From: Trichosphaerium sp. ATCC 40318
Lineage: Eukaryota; Discosea; Flabellinia; Trichosidae
Assembly: GCA_038496445.1 (NCBI GenBank)
Contig: JALMLS010000577.1
Location: 806,001 to 870,000, forward strand
DNA length: 64,000 nt
Direction: 5' to 3'
Below are positions 12,450-23,679 of this stretch, in pieces. The first letter of the stretch is position 1. Every line of letters starts with the position of its first letter. A program made the position numbers and the translations under genes. The notes beneath the pieces were generated by a model. It did not search any database. It worked only from the letters and a program-made list of their open reading frames with translations, and was not told the DNA's origin.

Positions 12450-12719
12450 TGTGCAGCAATTGCCTTGTAAGGCAGAAGCACTGACAGCCTCCAAAGAAGA
12501 TATCTCATATATGGCGCCTTATTTGAATATTTAGTTGGTGATAGATCCCAAATCATGCGCACAGCGCAATTCTTGCACTGGATAAAATAAAAAATCAATA
12601 AATAGTTTGCTGAAAAACTAAAAGCAAATTACCACGTGCTGGTTACATGTAATCTGTTGCAAATTTCAACATATGTTTCATCGCATGACAGCATTTTTTT
12701 AACTGACAATGTAAACAAG

Positions 12720-13033
12720 ATGAATTCCTCAGCCCTTTATCAGCAGTGTTGTATGCCAATGACCAGCCAGTATGGAACTAACTTGTATCTGTTTGCAATA
12801 TTCATCTTTGTATATCAAAACTGTACTGCCTGGTAATCCTCAAACAAAATAAATATTAGCGCTACAAGCTACCATTTAATTCTTTGTTGTCTCTAAAAAA
12901 CAAAGCTCCTATCTACAAACAAGTGTCAAAAACAAAAGCGAAATTCAAAATCTTGCGAAATAGTTTGACTGAAAAACAACCCAACTTGAGTTTTGAAGAA
13001 GGGCAGCTCTACAAGGTTCATATAAGTCGTTAA
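12720..13033 (+). CDS. Small hypothetical protein, 5' end unresolved
   Basis: Two exons read well together: 12720..12769 (DEFLSPLSAVLYANDQP) and from 12860 (RYKLPFNSLLSLKNKAPIYK), separated by a 90-nt GT-AG intron. The second exon runs to TAA at 13031-13033, or may be spliced at 13013 to a further exon near 13061. The first exon begins at an AG with phase 1, so a start exon is missing, probably in 12610-12700. The protein is basic and rich in lysine near KTKAKFKILRNSLTEKQP. I do not recognise the family. Confidence 0.4.
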
Positions 13034-13271
13034 CCTTAATAAGCGCTTTTTAAACAGAATCAGGAGTAACTATTGAGTATGGTACGTAAACACCATGTAA
13101 AACACGTGTAGCTCACTTGTAACAATTTCATAAGTGAAATCTAGGCTTTAAATTATTTTTTTAACCAGTCTTTGTTTTGGCGCTACGGCCGCAAGCACAA
13201 CAGACACATTGTCTTTCTTTTAATTACTAGTACTTTCAAAATAACGTTTTTATATCTCGTATTTTGTTCTC
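13034..13271. other. Short gene-free or possible-exon stretch
   Basis: Possible additional exons of the preceding small gene (around 13061-13082 and 13169-13225), but none can be confirmed. Otherwise the stretch is AT-rich spacer. Confidence 0.3.
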
Positions 13272-14073
13272 ATGTTGCAAGTATCCTTCTTTACTTATTT
13301 GGTTTTCTTTTTAGTCTGTTACAAATTATAAAGCAAAAAGTGGTACATTGGGTTTGCTGGATATTCCACGTGAACTTCAAACTTTTATTTGTTCTTTCAA
13401 TGCAGAAACATTCACAAAATTCCATACTTTATCAAAGAGAGCTGCAATTAATACTCATTTTGATCAAATGTTACAACGAAAAGGGCTATGGATGCAATGG
13501 TACAAGAGCGGTCAACTTGGGTATCAGTGCATGTGGGTTAATGGCAAAACACATGGCAAAAGTAAAAGATGGTATGAGAGTGGTAAACTGGAGCACCATT
13601 TGGTGTGGATTGATGGTAAAAAACATGGAGAAAGGAGAGGATGGCATGAAAATGGACAACTAAAGTACCATTTCGTGTGGGTTAATGATACACAACATGG
13701 TGAACGTAAAGATTGGTATGAAAATGGACAACTTGAGTCACAAAGTATGTGGGTGTATGGTAAACAAAATGGTGAACGTAAAGATTGGTATGAAAATGGA
13801 CAACTTGAGTCACAAAGTATGTGGGTTGATGGCAAGCAACACGGTGAAACCAAAATATGGTATAAAAATGGACAACTTGAGGAACAAAGTATGTGGGTTG
13901 ATGGCAAGCAACACGGTGAAACCAAAATATGGTATAAAAATGGACAACTTGAGGAACAAAGTATGTGGGTTGATGGCAAGCAACACGGTGAAACCAAAAT
14001 ATGGCATAAAAATGGACAACTTGAGGAACAAAGTATGTGGGTTGATGACAAGCAACACGGTGATGGCACTTGA
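13272..14073 (+). CDS. F-box-like N-terminus plus YwqK/MORN-type 24-residue repeats
   Basis: The N-terminal exon from about 13315 reads GTLGLLDIPRELQTFICSFN, an F-box-like helix matching the N-terminus of the F-box LRR gene at 46478-47725. It is followed by about nine 24-residue repeats of the form WVDGKQHGETKIWYKNGQLE (the YwqK, MORN-variant family). The proposed start is ATG-TTG-CAA at 13272-13280 with a 34-nt intron to 13315; this start is uncertain. The last units are almost perfect 72-bp tandem DNA copies, a sign of recent expansion or homogenisation. YwqK repeats form beta-sheets and occur in bacterial antitoxins and many protist proteins; with an F-box they may serve as substrate receptors of SCF ubiquitin ligases (inference). 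It stops at TGA 14071-14073. Confidence 0.7.
13536..14064 (+). repeat. Coding tandem repeat, 72-bp unit
   Basis: A 72-bp period encodes the 24-residue repeats. Units starting at 13825, 13897 and 13969 are almost identical in DNA and a partial unit begins at 14041, while earlier units (from about 13536) are diverged. Identity at silent positions shows recent duplication or gene conversion. Confidence 0.9.
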
Positions 14074-14655
14074 TGAAGAGTCCACATACGTGGATTGATG
14101 GTGAAGTACAACCAATGACTATTAGTAAGTTGGTATTAATTCGACTTCAAGTTGGTTCAGTTTAGTCAAATTGGATCATGTGAAGTTGACTCCTTTACCA
14201 AACATTTCTAAATAACAACTGAACTGTGCCAATGTCGTCTACTTTTTGAAGTCTTCAAGATGTTTAACCAAGCCATTAACAGCACTAGATTTACTTGCAT
14301 ACAATACCATTTGGTGGGTTTCAACTACCAGCTGACTGTTTATTTGAGCTGTTGACCATGTGACGTGACGGCGCTTTTTAAGCCTTGGCTGTAAACTTTA
14401 GAACTCATACCACCTGAGTGTTTTTAATGCTTGTAAGGTTGGTGGTTAACACATGCAATATCATTTTTTTATGTTCTTAAAACTGTCGCAAATTAACATC
14501 CGATCACGTGAAACAGGTGTATGAGCTTTAAATTAAAGAGGATCAGGTATATTTTTCTATTGTAAACATAATTACAACGACGTTGAAACAGGAATCAAGT
14601 TTACCTGAAGTCAGTTGACAAAAGGCAAAAACCAACTTACTTTCTGCTTATTATC
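14074..14655. other. Intergenic spacer
   Basis: About 580 bp without a supported exon. It contains one TCACGTGA palindrome near 14503 and lies between two co-oriented genes. Confidence 0.5.
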
Positions 14656-15334
14656 ATGGGAGACGCATCGTTCATGCATTCCGCGCGTCTTTGTACCATC
14701 CTAAGGCTTAATGCTGCCTTGACAGCTGGTTGGGGTTGTCTAGCGTTTTTACTTCCAATGCGAGTTATTGACACGTCGCTGTTCTTAGAGCAAGGCTGTA
14801 CGTGCGCTTCTCCCTCCGTATTTGTTTATGTCAGTTAAACTAATTTTTGTTAGCAACCGCGGCTGATTTGGCGTCTTCTATGCTTATGGTGCGATATCGC
14901 GCGTCTTTTCAAATTAACACACCTAGGGCGTTCCAGAAACACCTACACTATTACTGACGCAATCTCTGCTTACCTACGGCCTATCTGACGCAGACCAACA
15001 CATACAGGAGGTATAATTATTTAGAAACCACTAAAACCGCTTTGTTATACCACGAATCACCCCTAAACTTGATGGTATTATCTACCGCCTATTTCCGTTA
15101 AACGGTGAATTGCACGTCTCAAAATTTCTAAATAATGCCGTTTAGGGTTTAATTAGATGCTTGTGTATTGGAAACGTCGCTCAACTAGCGTTTTACTTCT
15201 ACTTAAACAGCAGTACGATCGCAAACTTTATGACAGATAATATTTGGGGTGTACTATTTGCTAGTCTTCCACATGTATCTTTATGTATCACAAACCTTTA
15301 CTATGGTTGGCAATATTCAGAGGGATATGAATAA
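14656..15334 (+). CDS. Small four-helix membrane protein, unknown family
   Basis: Four exons close exactly to 149 residues: 14656..14797, 14854..14888, 14927..15010, 15146..15334. Hydrophobic segments lie around residues 15-36 (ILRLNAALTAGWGCLAFLLP), 55-75, 90-110 (CLCIGNVAQLAFYFYL) and 118-138 (NIWGVLFASLPHVSLCITNL). Both ends look soluble, and the C-terminus is acidic (SEGYE). The gene ends in a cluster of AATAAA-like signals. I cannot place the family; it resembles small uncharacterised eukaryotic 4-TM proteins. The in-frame closure makes it a confident gene of unknown function. Confidence 0.75.
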
Positions 15335-15450
15335 ACAATATTAATAAAATACATCTTTATACCTACGCACATGTTTGTTAGAGTTAAAGGCCTTTACGAA
15401 AATGTTCGAGATTTCACTTTCTATCCTGTATGCGACAACAAAAAACTTTG

Positions 15451-15752
15451 TACATTGAAGTGTCGTTGCTGGTTCGTAATGAAATTGTTACAACTGGAGG
15501 ATGTTTTACGACCCACCACAGAGCGATATTGTAACAACCACTTTTAGAGTACCAAAGCGAGGAACAACACTTCTGTTCGGTTTTGGAAACGCAGGGTTGA
15601 AGAAGTCTTGGATACTCCAATGCTCTGTGCTTGGACTCCATAATGTTTCCAGACAACCAGTCTCTAGAACGTTTCACAAATCCTTTCATTTACTGATAGA
15701 AATATCGAAATGTTTTAAACACCAACAACTGGACAACAAAAAAAATGTGGGT
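15451..15752 (-). repeat. Dispersed repeat DR1, copy 2 (inverted)
   Basis: Reverse complement of 800-1100 with only a handful of substitutions. It lies just downstream of the 4-TM gene. The two copies flank the first 15 kb of the window as an inverted pair, so recombination between them could invert that segment. Confidence 0.8.
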
Positions 15753-17874
15753 TTATTTATATGTGTTTAATACGTCTATGGATACTAGTAACGTACTTTT
15801 TATGCTTCAACAAGTAACAAAAGTGAAAATAATCAATCAAATATCAACCTTCATTTTCGTGTTGTTCACTGAAATAGAGTGCTACTGGATGACAAGTTCT
15901 AGGGCTTCGGGAATAACAGTAAGCAAGTGAAGTCTTCATGGGCTATAGAAAACTTCTTGAGTGAAATTGTTCAAGATAGATACTAAGCGAAAAAAAATAT
16001 CAATCACTCGGTCCTTTTTTCTTGTTCTAATCTAAACGCACCAAACACGCAGAATCGCAAAACGTTATAATAAAATAAACCATGTAAAAAAATCTAAACT
16101 TGCAACTTCCATCGAAATTTTGCTCATACGTACATTTGTGTTAACAGCACTTGTAGCTTTCCCAACATGTCGCCAAGTTTTCAAGAAAGTGACATTCCGC
16201 ACTTTAAATCACGAGTAACTGATTATACATTCTTTCCTCTGGGCAACCGAAAACGTGACTGTCTAGGCAACTAACTATTGATCGCCTGTAACACGTACAC
16301 CAATAAGTTTCTCATTCTAAATACTACTAGTTTCACCATCTTTCCTGGATCAAAATGCTACGTTATGAAGTATTGACGCTCAATCGCGCTCTGTTTGCCT
16401 ATGCTACGTTAGTAATTCTTGCCTATTTTACAGAATTCTAAAAGTAATATACAGCCAGCAACCGACCATTGTATGCTAGCATTGCTTCTGAACGAAACTA
16501 TATTGCACTACGTACGGGGCGAATTAGTGTTCGCTGTGTTAGCTCCATAAACGAATAGGCGATGTTTTATAACTATATTGATTGCTTTTGTTGATAGTAA
16601 CTAATGTGGACAAGTTGCAGACGCTTTAAGATTTGAGGGGTTTTTTTTGTGTCGTTTCGAAAACTCCATTCACAACAAACACGAAAGCAATACAAATTGC
16701 TAATACGCTCGCCTTGAAATGGAATTATGTTTAGAAATTGATGTTTGTTTTTGTAGAGTGTGGTAATACTCTACAGGGTACGTTGTATGCCATCATAAAA
16801 GAAGACATGTACGTACGTGCGCATTCAAAAAAGTTTAGTTGTTTTGCTTTTTTTTGCGCTTTTTTTTTCTTTGTTCCGTTTAAACAGCGAACACTCAGTA
16901 GTGTATTCAAAGACTATCAGCGTCGTTTCCAAATTAGTGTTATTGTAGTGATTTAAACTGGAATCTACAAAACCAAAAGGGAGCAACATACGCTTTGACT
17001 AGCTACTTGTCGTTTTATAGAAGCAACTTGATACTACGGTTTTCATACTTATGTCTTCAACTAAAAAATGGGTTCCGGAACCGTGTACGCGTTGTGTTCA
17101 TACAACTAGATGCTTTAGACAAGCCTTTGGAAGGCTAGGAAAATTCGGGTCTTGTAAAACTACACAGTAATATAAAACTTCGCAGTAGGGTACCCAAATG
17201 GTACTTTCTCTATAATTACAGAATTGCCTCTAATCCGTGCATTGCGCTGTCTGTGTGGAACCAGTCTTTTCTTGGCTTATTGATTTGTCTGTGACTTATT
17301 CCATCCCTTTGTCGGGTCCGCTAGCGTGAGTCCTGAATAAGTTTAAGCTTGTGCAGGTACGTTTTGTGTACCGCTTGGTATAGGACGCTAGATTGGGCAA
17401 TTTTCATTTATTCGGAACGCCAACACACAAATAGACTCCAAAAACCCCGCAATGGAATGACATGGTATTAGAGTACAAGTAGCAGCGTTTTCTGTACTCT
17501 CAAGTAGCTTTCCTGAATTGTGTCGAAGGCTTCAACGTCAATTACTCTGTGACGTTAGCCTAATCGACACATGTACGATTTCTCCGGAGCAATTAGGTCG
17601 GAGTCTTAAAGCTTAAAAAAGATAGCAAGTGGTCGTAATATTAATAAATTAACTTTTAAGTATATTATTATTTACAAGGCGTTGATAGTATACTTTCTCT
17701 ACCACTAAAGTGATTTTTTTTTTTGGATTTTCTTGGCTTTGTTTTTTTGCTTTTTTTTGTTGTTTTTTTTTTGTTGGTTTCGACTGTTTTAGAGAATCTC
17801 CTCCTTTGGCGCCAAGAAAAGTTTACCCACATCACTTTTTTTTTGTTGTGTTATTATTGTATCAGTTGTTGTAT
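15753..17874. other. Gene-poor stretch, 2.1 kb
   Basis: No gene can be supported. It contains homopolymer T tracts (17710-17860), a small hairpin GTAGAGT...ACTCTAC near 16756-16776, and a 39-codon cysteine-containing ORF from ATG at about 17051 (MSSTKKWVPEPCTRCVHTTR...). That ORF has a reasonable composition but no recognised homology. No rRNA or snRNA signature was found. Confidence 0.4.
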
Positions 17875-19812
17875 TCACATTAAACCCAAGTTGAATTTAG
17901 GCGGTGGTGCGAACGTTGTAGGTTGTCGTTTTGTCCCAGGAGGATAGCTCGGCTTTGTAGGTATGTTGTGTATTGAATCTGATGATGTCTCTGTCTTTAC
18001 AGAGACAGCAGGACCAGAAATATTATGAAGAGAAAATTTTTCAATCTTCTCAGTTAAAAGTTGAGTTCTCTCTTCTACTGGTTCTGTTTTGACTTCAACA
18101 TGTTTAGCTATAACAGCTGCCTGTGGTACTACCCTCGCAAGGGCTATAGCTTGTGTAGGGATGGTCGCTAATCTCGCGACATGCTCAACAATTCGCGGAG
18201 AACCCTACGAGAAACATTAGAAAACAAAAGAACGTCTTGGCGAATAAAATCGTTAAAAGGAATTGTAAGCGTTTTTTTTTTGAGTTTCGACTTTTCACAA
18301 ACTTACTTGTTTTGGAATCGGTTTGGACAATCTTGTAGGTGAAGGTATAGCGAATACAGAGCGAGGTGTAGCAATATGTACATGATCGTGTCGTTGTAGT
18401 TGGTGTTGGAATGGATTTGGTTGAGGTACAGGAACGTAACCGTTCATTGCAGCCATAATATGAGCGTGAACGTTTTCGTTTGTCAATCCGGTCATGTGAT
18501 CTCCATTAACCCTACCCATACCAATAGGTGATTGTAATGGACTATGTCCAACCGCATTTTGGTACGCATGGTAGTTCTGAACATGTTGTTGCCTCAAAGC
18601 GTGTTCATGACCCGCTAGCTGCAAAGGAGGCACTATATTGTTTGAAGGAGCGGATACGCTTCTAAAAGCGGTACGTTTTGATTTGAAAGCAGGGTTGAAT
18701 GATGAGCTCTGATGTACGAATTTAAGTGTCCCACCACTACTATTAAACTGTGAGTTGTTATTTATGAGTGTAAAAAGCGGTTATAACGTAGGATAAGAAA
18801 ATAATAATTTTCTGTCAATACGTATTTTTTGTCGTTTGTTTTGCTTTTTTTTTCGATAAAGACGAAGAGAAACGGTGTATCGTTTCAAAAAGAGAATAAT
18901 AGAGCTTGTTTTATAGCGAGAGAATTATAATACGATCACCAGAAAGGGTTTATTTAAACCAATCCGGAAACGCTTCTTTTTAGGTATATAGGACAGCATA
19001 GTTGAAAATGTGCTTATTTACGATAAAAGGCGGCAATATATTGGATATTTAACGTGCCTTTTGGTTGATGTGTTTCCGGCGGTTCGTGAGCGTTTTATTG
19101 ATGTTCTTTCACCAACACATGGTACAGAAGCCTTACGTTTCTTCTCTCTTCGTGTTTGAGTGCCTAAAAAACACGTTAAACAAAGGTGTGTACAATAACG
19201 ACACGTGATGTATAAAAAGAAAAGCTTCTTCGTATTCGGCTAAAAAACCACGACAAAATAGTTTGAGATGCAGACGTAATAAAACTATGTACTGCATAGT
19301 TGGTATGTACTGATATACAGCTATTCCAGAATATAATTCGTTTTCTGGAATTTCAAAGCGCGTTGTTTTACGTACCAACAGCTCCTGGGTTCTTCATTAT
19401 GTATTCTTTGTGCCTAGTTAAAGTCTCTATCTCCAAAAGCAACCTTTCGTCATCTTCTTTGTTATTAGTACCAAGAGACTCTTGTAGGATAGATATCATC
19501 TTGTTTATGCTTTTGATCTGGAACGTATTGGTTAGTTCAACACAGCGTGGCTGAAAAGGCTATTTGGCCACGTTAACAAACCTTGCGGTGTGGCCAGCGT
19601 GGTACGTCGTTCTTACGGCATATCTTCTTGAGCACTGTAGCGCACACGCCGATCTTTTTTGCAGCTTCGTTAATAGGCAAATGAAAGAACTTTGCGAGGT
19701 CTTCGAGAGTGTAATGGCGTGGATCAGTTGGTTTAGACATGAATTTAACCTGTATCTGTGCTTTCATGCGATGGTGTGATAAGTTTTTTTGAGGATTTCC
19801 TAATATGGGCAT
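17875..19812 (-). CDS. RWP-RK domain transcription factor
   Basis: DNA-binding regulator of a family known from plants (NIN/RKD) and from some amoebozoans. Five exons close in frame to 417 residues: 19812..19582, 19517..19376, 19163..19054, 18747..18307, 18204..17875. The RWP-RK domain is at residues 34-77, with LTLEDLAKFF-like YTLEDLAKFFHLP, the helix EAAKKIGVCATVLKKICRK and the signature PRWPHRK ending exon 1. It is followed by a helix (residues 78-120, ESLG...LLLEIETLTRHKE) typical of the family. The rest is low-complexity: a Lys/Arg-rich segment (a likely nuclear signal), a His/Gln-rich segment (residues 180-270) and a Pro-rich C-terminus. The start could instead be the internal ATG of MSKPTDPRHY. 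Confidence 0.9.
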
Positions 19813-20000
19813 AAGAAAGAAATATTTCCGTTCAACCGTTATTTTTCATAAAACTCCACGCAAGAATTCTTTACTGCGCAACAAGAACAAATAAATATTA
19901 GACAACTCTAAATAGGTTTCGGAAATTCATTTAGATGAACACAACGGCGGGATTTTTGTTAATGTTTTTATATTGTACAATTCTTTTTTATTTATTCAAT

Positions 20001-21826
20001 TCATTTTGTTTTGTTCTTCGGTAGACCACCTAAAACGAGATGTCTGATAGATACTCCTTGCACGCTCATCGTGATTTTTTCTTTATCTTCTGGTAGTGGT
20101 AGTAACGGTACATCTTGTGTACCGTTTGGAAGTTTATCCTAAAACGTGTCAAAGGGTGGAGAAATAGAGAAATTTGTTGGGGAGGTTTTTTTTGGGTTTT
20201 TGTCATTTTTTTTGGATTTTTTGGAGTTTTTGGTTCTTTTTTCATGTTCAACTGTAACGTACCGTTTTATTATTATTGCCATGAACTGTACGTGTATGTC
20301 TAGCTAGATTTGCTTTGTATTTAAATTTCTAAAAGGCACGTTAGTAGGCAGAATATATGAAATAACATACGCTAGTACATCCTTCAATATCACACTTATA
20401 CATTAAATTTGTATGCTTAGCACGTATATGTTCATTTAGAGAGAACCTCTATCAAAAAGATTAGGTTTAAAGGTACATATAAAACAAAGTTTAACCTCAA
20501 AAACGCCCGTAAAATATTCGAAATAAGGCTCTAAAATCTGAAATTCTAGAATAATTTCGTTCAACTTACTTTTGTGAATTGTCTCCCACAGTTAGGGTGC
20601 ATACAAGGAATTAACTTCCTATCAGTTGCATGTATTTTTTTGTGATTCTTTAAATTATCGCGTGACGCTAGCGTTATACCACATATATCGCAAACATGGG
20701 ATACAGGATGTGTCTCTTTGATGTGTTTTTGTAGTTTAGCGTACTCAGCGAAAGCGACACCACATTTGTCGTAATAACATAAATACTTTGGTGTTTTCGG
20801 AGAGTGTGCTGACTGTTCGTGTCGTTTCAGTTGACTCGGGTAATCAAAATCTCGTGTACAACCTAAGTAGATAATTAGTTTAATTTTCCACAACAGAAAA
20901 GAATAAAACAAAAAAAAAAAACAAACTCGCTGATTTTGCGATGACACAAGACGATATACGTGAAAAATAACGTTTTCTGGCTTTTTTAGCGAGAAAAAAA
21001 AAGATGCCGGAAAAGAAAAGCTACGTGTAGCAACCATGATTATTTTGGCGTGTAATAAATTAACGGTTGATATACAGTCTTTACAAGGTATAGACTAATA
21101 CACGAATAAACCTCCAAAACTAGAAAATGACTCAAGGAGTATTTTGTCTTTCTTGCCAAATCCACAAAAAAGGCAAATGTACCTGGATGTGTGCAATTGT
21201 ATGGTTTTCTTCCAGTGTGACCTGCGTAATGTCTTCGTAGCTGATTTTGCTTTGTAAAAGCTGCTTTACAGCCTTCCCACGTGCAAGCGTATGGGTGTGC
21301 TATTAAATGCGTTTTTTCATGTCGCCTCTATGATAGTTATTAATTTAGACACTTTATAGCGGGAAAACGTTCAAAAACACCAAATTGTGACATCTCAAAT
21401 GAGAGCCGTTCGCCACAGAACAAGAGTAACCGACGTAACTCAATTCACATTGGATTCGCGCAGTGGGCATTAAAGTGTCACAAGCTGGTGTCATTAAAAT
21501 AATGTTAACATACGTACTAGGTGTTGTTTATTTACATATGAGCGTTCACAGCCTTCATGGCTACATTTGAACCTTGACGCGCCTGATTGCACTTAGAAAA
21601 ACTACCTAAAGCACAACGTGCCTGTGTGTTGATTAATATGGCGTCTTAGATGCGCTTTGGTTGTATAAACTTTCTCACAGCTTTCCCATGTACATTTATA
21701 CGGACTAGTAGTATCCTAACTAATAATTACGCTATTATTTCACCTCAAAATTCTCTTTACCGATAGCGGGCCTGTTTCGGACAAAGAATTGTCCTCTGTA
21801 TCAACATCAGATAACGACAATGCCAT
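20001..21826 (-). CDS. TFIIIA-like C2H2 zinc-finger protein
   Basis: Probable 5S rRNA gene transcription factor IIIA or a close relative. It starts at ATG 21824-21826 in an acidic leader (MALSLSDVDTEDNSLSETG). Seven C2H2 fingers follow in separate small exons: PYKCTWESCEKVYTTKAHLR, PYACTWEGCKAAFTKQNQLR, a CTHPGCTRDF finger, LCYYDKCGVAFAEYAKLQKH, VCDICGITLASRDNLKNH, a PCMHPNCGRQF finger, and MYKCDIEGCTSKFKYKANL. A C-terminal exon then ends at TGA 20001-20003. TFIIIA normally has nine fingers with this C-x4-C spacing and aromatic-x4 pattern, so two may be missed in introns near 21380-21560 or be absent. The gene starts divergently from the Rab gene. Confidence 0.8.
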
Positions 21827-22172
21827 TGCAGTTGAGAAAAACGCCGGCAGAAGCTCTGATTTTTAGAATGAATTGTCTTGACTTACTTGTTTTTGCCGCC
21901 GCTCTTTTTTTACACTTTACAATAAAACAACTTTGGTCTGCGTGATGGGTTGTCAACTTGGCAGACAACAAGATGAACCTACGCCTGCTAATCCAAGTAA
22001 TTATGGTTTATCGCCAGTATTAGTCTAACGATCATAGCGAGCAATGTAAGGCGAGTCAATATCGCTGGAGGAAACGCCTCGGGTAGTGCTAAACCGGTAA
22101 CAAAGAACAGCGAATAGTGCGTGGACTGAAACGATTCATAAAACATATAACTAACATCTCCACAGTGATTAC

Positions 22173-23309
22173 ATGTGCAAAATATTACTTTTGGGTACCC
22201 CGGCCTTTAATACTGAAACTTCCGTTACCAACTGACTATAGGCGATTCCGGTGTTGGAAAATCAGCTATCATGCAGAGATTCGCCGTACGCATCAAGTTT
22301 TCAATGCGCCTGCATTTAAAAATGCGCAAAGCAATGTTTTAAACATTTTATGAACTTGTTAACACGAGTAAAAGACAATACGTGTATTTTTACTTCTTTA
22401 ACTTGTTACCCGCTTAAAAACAGCTGTTTTTAATTATAACATTAGGAAAACGAATTCAAAGGAAGCTTTATCTCCACTGTTGGCATTGATTTTGTACGAA
22501 GTTGCAAAAAAGCAACCAAGCAGTTTTTTTTTGAAAAGGAGGAAAAAAAAATGCTCATTCATGACCTTAGAAGATGAAAAAAGTTACTATTGATGGTAAA
22601 AAAGTAAAGATTCAGATCGTATCCTACTACTACAACCAAAGAACGAACCTCTTGCACCTTTAGTGTTGAGGAGAATTCTATTTTTTTTTTCCTTGATTAA
22701 ACCTATTTAATCCTTGACAATACGCAAGTGGGATACTGCTGGTCAAGGTTAGGAACTGCATTAACGTCGATTTTTTTGTTTTGTTTTTTTTTGATCGTTT
22801 GAAGCTTTTGACGTTTTCCCTTGAAATTCTTGGCCCTGCCATGAACCTTTTATTTATAAACCCTGTAGAACGTTTCCGTACAATCACCAAGACGTACTAC
22901 AGAGGTGCACAAGGTTATATTCTTGTTTATGATATCACAAATGAGACATCTTTCAAACAAGTAAAGTACTGGCTCAATGAAATTAAAAAGAACGGTAATG
23001 AGAGCGTACCTAAAATTATTGTCGGAAACAAGGCTGATTTGGACTCACAGAGGCTTGTTAGCCTCGAGGATGGTCAAGTACGGCGACAATCTTATTATTT
23101 TTTTTTTTTTTTGAATTGCTTTCTTTCGTTGTAGGTAGCCATGAAAATGCTTCTTTTAACGTTAGTGTATACTAACGTGTTTTTAGAACTTTGCTAAAGA
23201 GATGGGCATCCCATTTATGGAAACGAGTGCTAAAGATGACTACAATGTCGAAAGTGTTTTTATGAGCACTGCCGCTAATTTCGTCAAGCATATGGAGGCT
23301 CAGGAATAG
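22173..23309 (+). CDS. Rab-family small GTPase lacking a prenylation tail
   Basis: Membrane-traffic GTPase, 170 residues as read. Exons: 22173..22194, 22242..22285, 22446..22493, 22571..22618, 22729..22747, 22869..23077, 23187..23309, all in frame. All G motifs are intact: GDSGVGKS (P-loop), STVGIDF (switch I, Rab-type), WDTAGQERFRTIT (switch II), GNKAD (G4) and ETSAK (G5), with RabF signatures YYRGAQGYILVYDITNE. It ends VKHMEAQE, without the hypervariable tail or the CC/CXC of normal Rabs (see findings). The ATG used is preceded by an in-frame GAT-TAC that probably belongs to a longer exon, so a short upstream start exon is likely missing. Confidence 0.88.
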
Positions 23310-23679
23310 ATTTGCACCAACTAAGATTTGAAAATAAGAAGGCCTCAACAAAAGGATCCTAAAATCTAGAAACCCCTAATTACTACTATAACGGAGTTTT
23401 GTATATAGCTCAAGTTTGACTACATCAATTGTAAACACATTTCAAAACAAAAAAATTGTGTTTGTTCTTTTTTTTTACCTAAAAAAGACCAAAACAGGTT
23501 TGGTTTTATTTGAAAAGTGAACGAAATCAATAACTGAAATACTTCGTTTGGTGGTATCTTCTAACTGTTGTTTATGTATTTTTTTTGTCTATGCTTCATG
23601 ACTGGTTGGTACATGTTCGACATGCTTTTTAGTATGGAGATGTTAACACTTCTTTTTCTTTTCAATTAAACTTTTTGGA
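23310..23679. other. Convergent 3' spacer
   Basis: Shared 3' region of the Rab gene (plus) and the tocopherol-cyclase-like gene (minus). It is T-rich with short A/T runs, and I see no feature beyond probable polyadenylation signals. Confidence 0.4.

Noticed and set aside
13524-14111. Long minus-strand Ser/Cys/Pro-rich repetitive ORF
   Set aside because: It is the antisense shadow of the 72-bp coding repeats of the YwqK gene.
17690-17950. T-rich ORF encoding FFVVFFLL-type sequence
   Set aside because: Homopolymer T tract translated by chance; its right part is antisense to the last exon of the RWP-RK gene.
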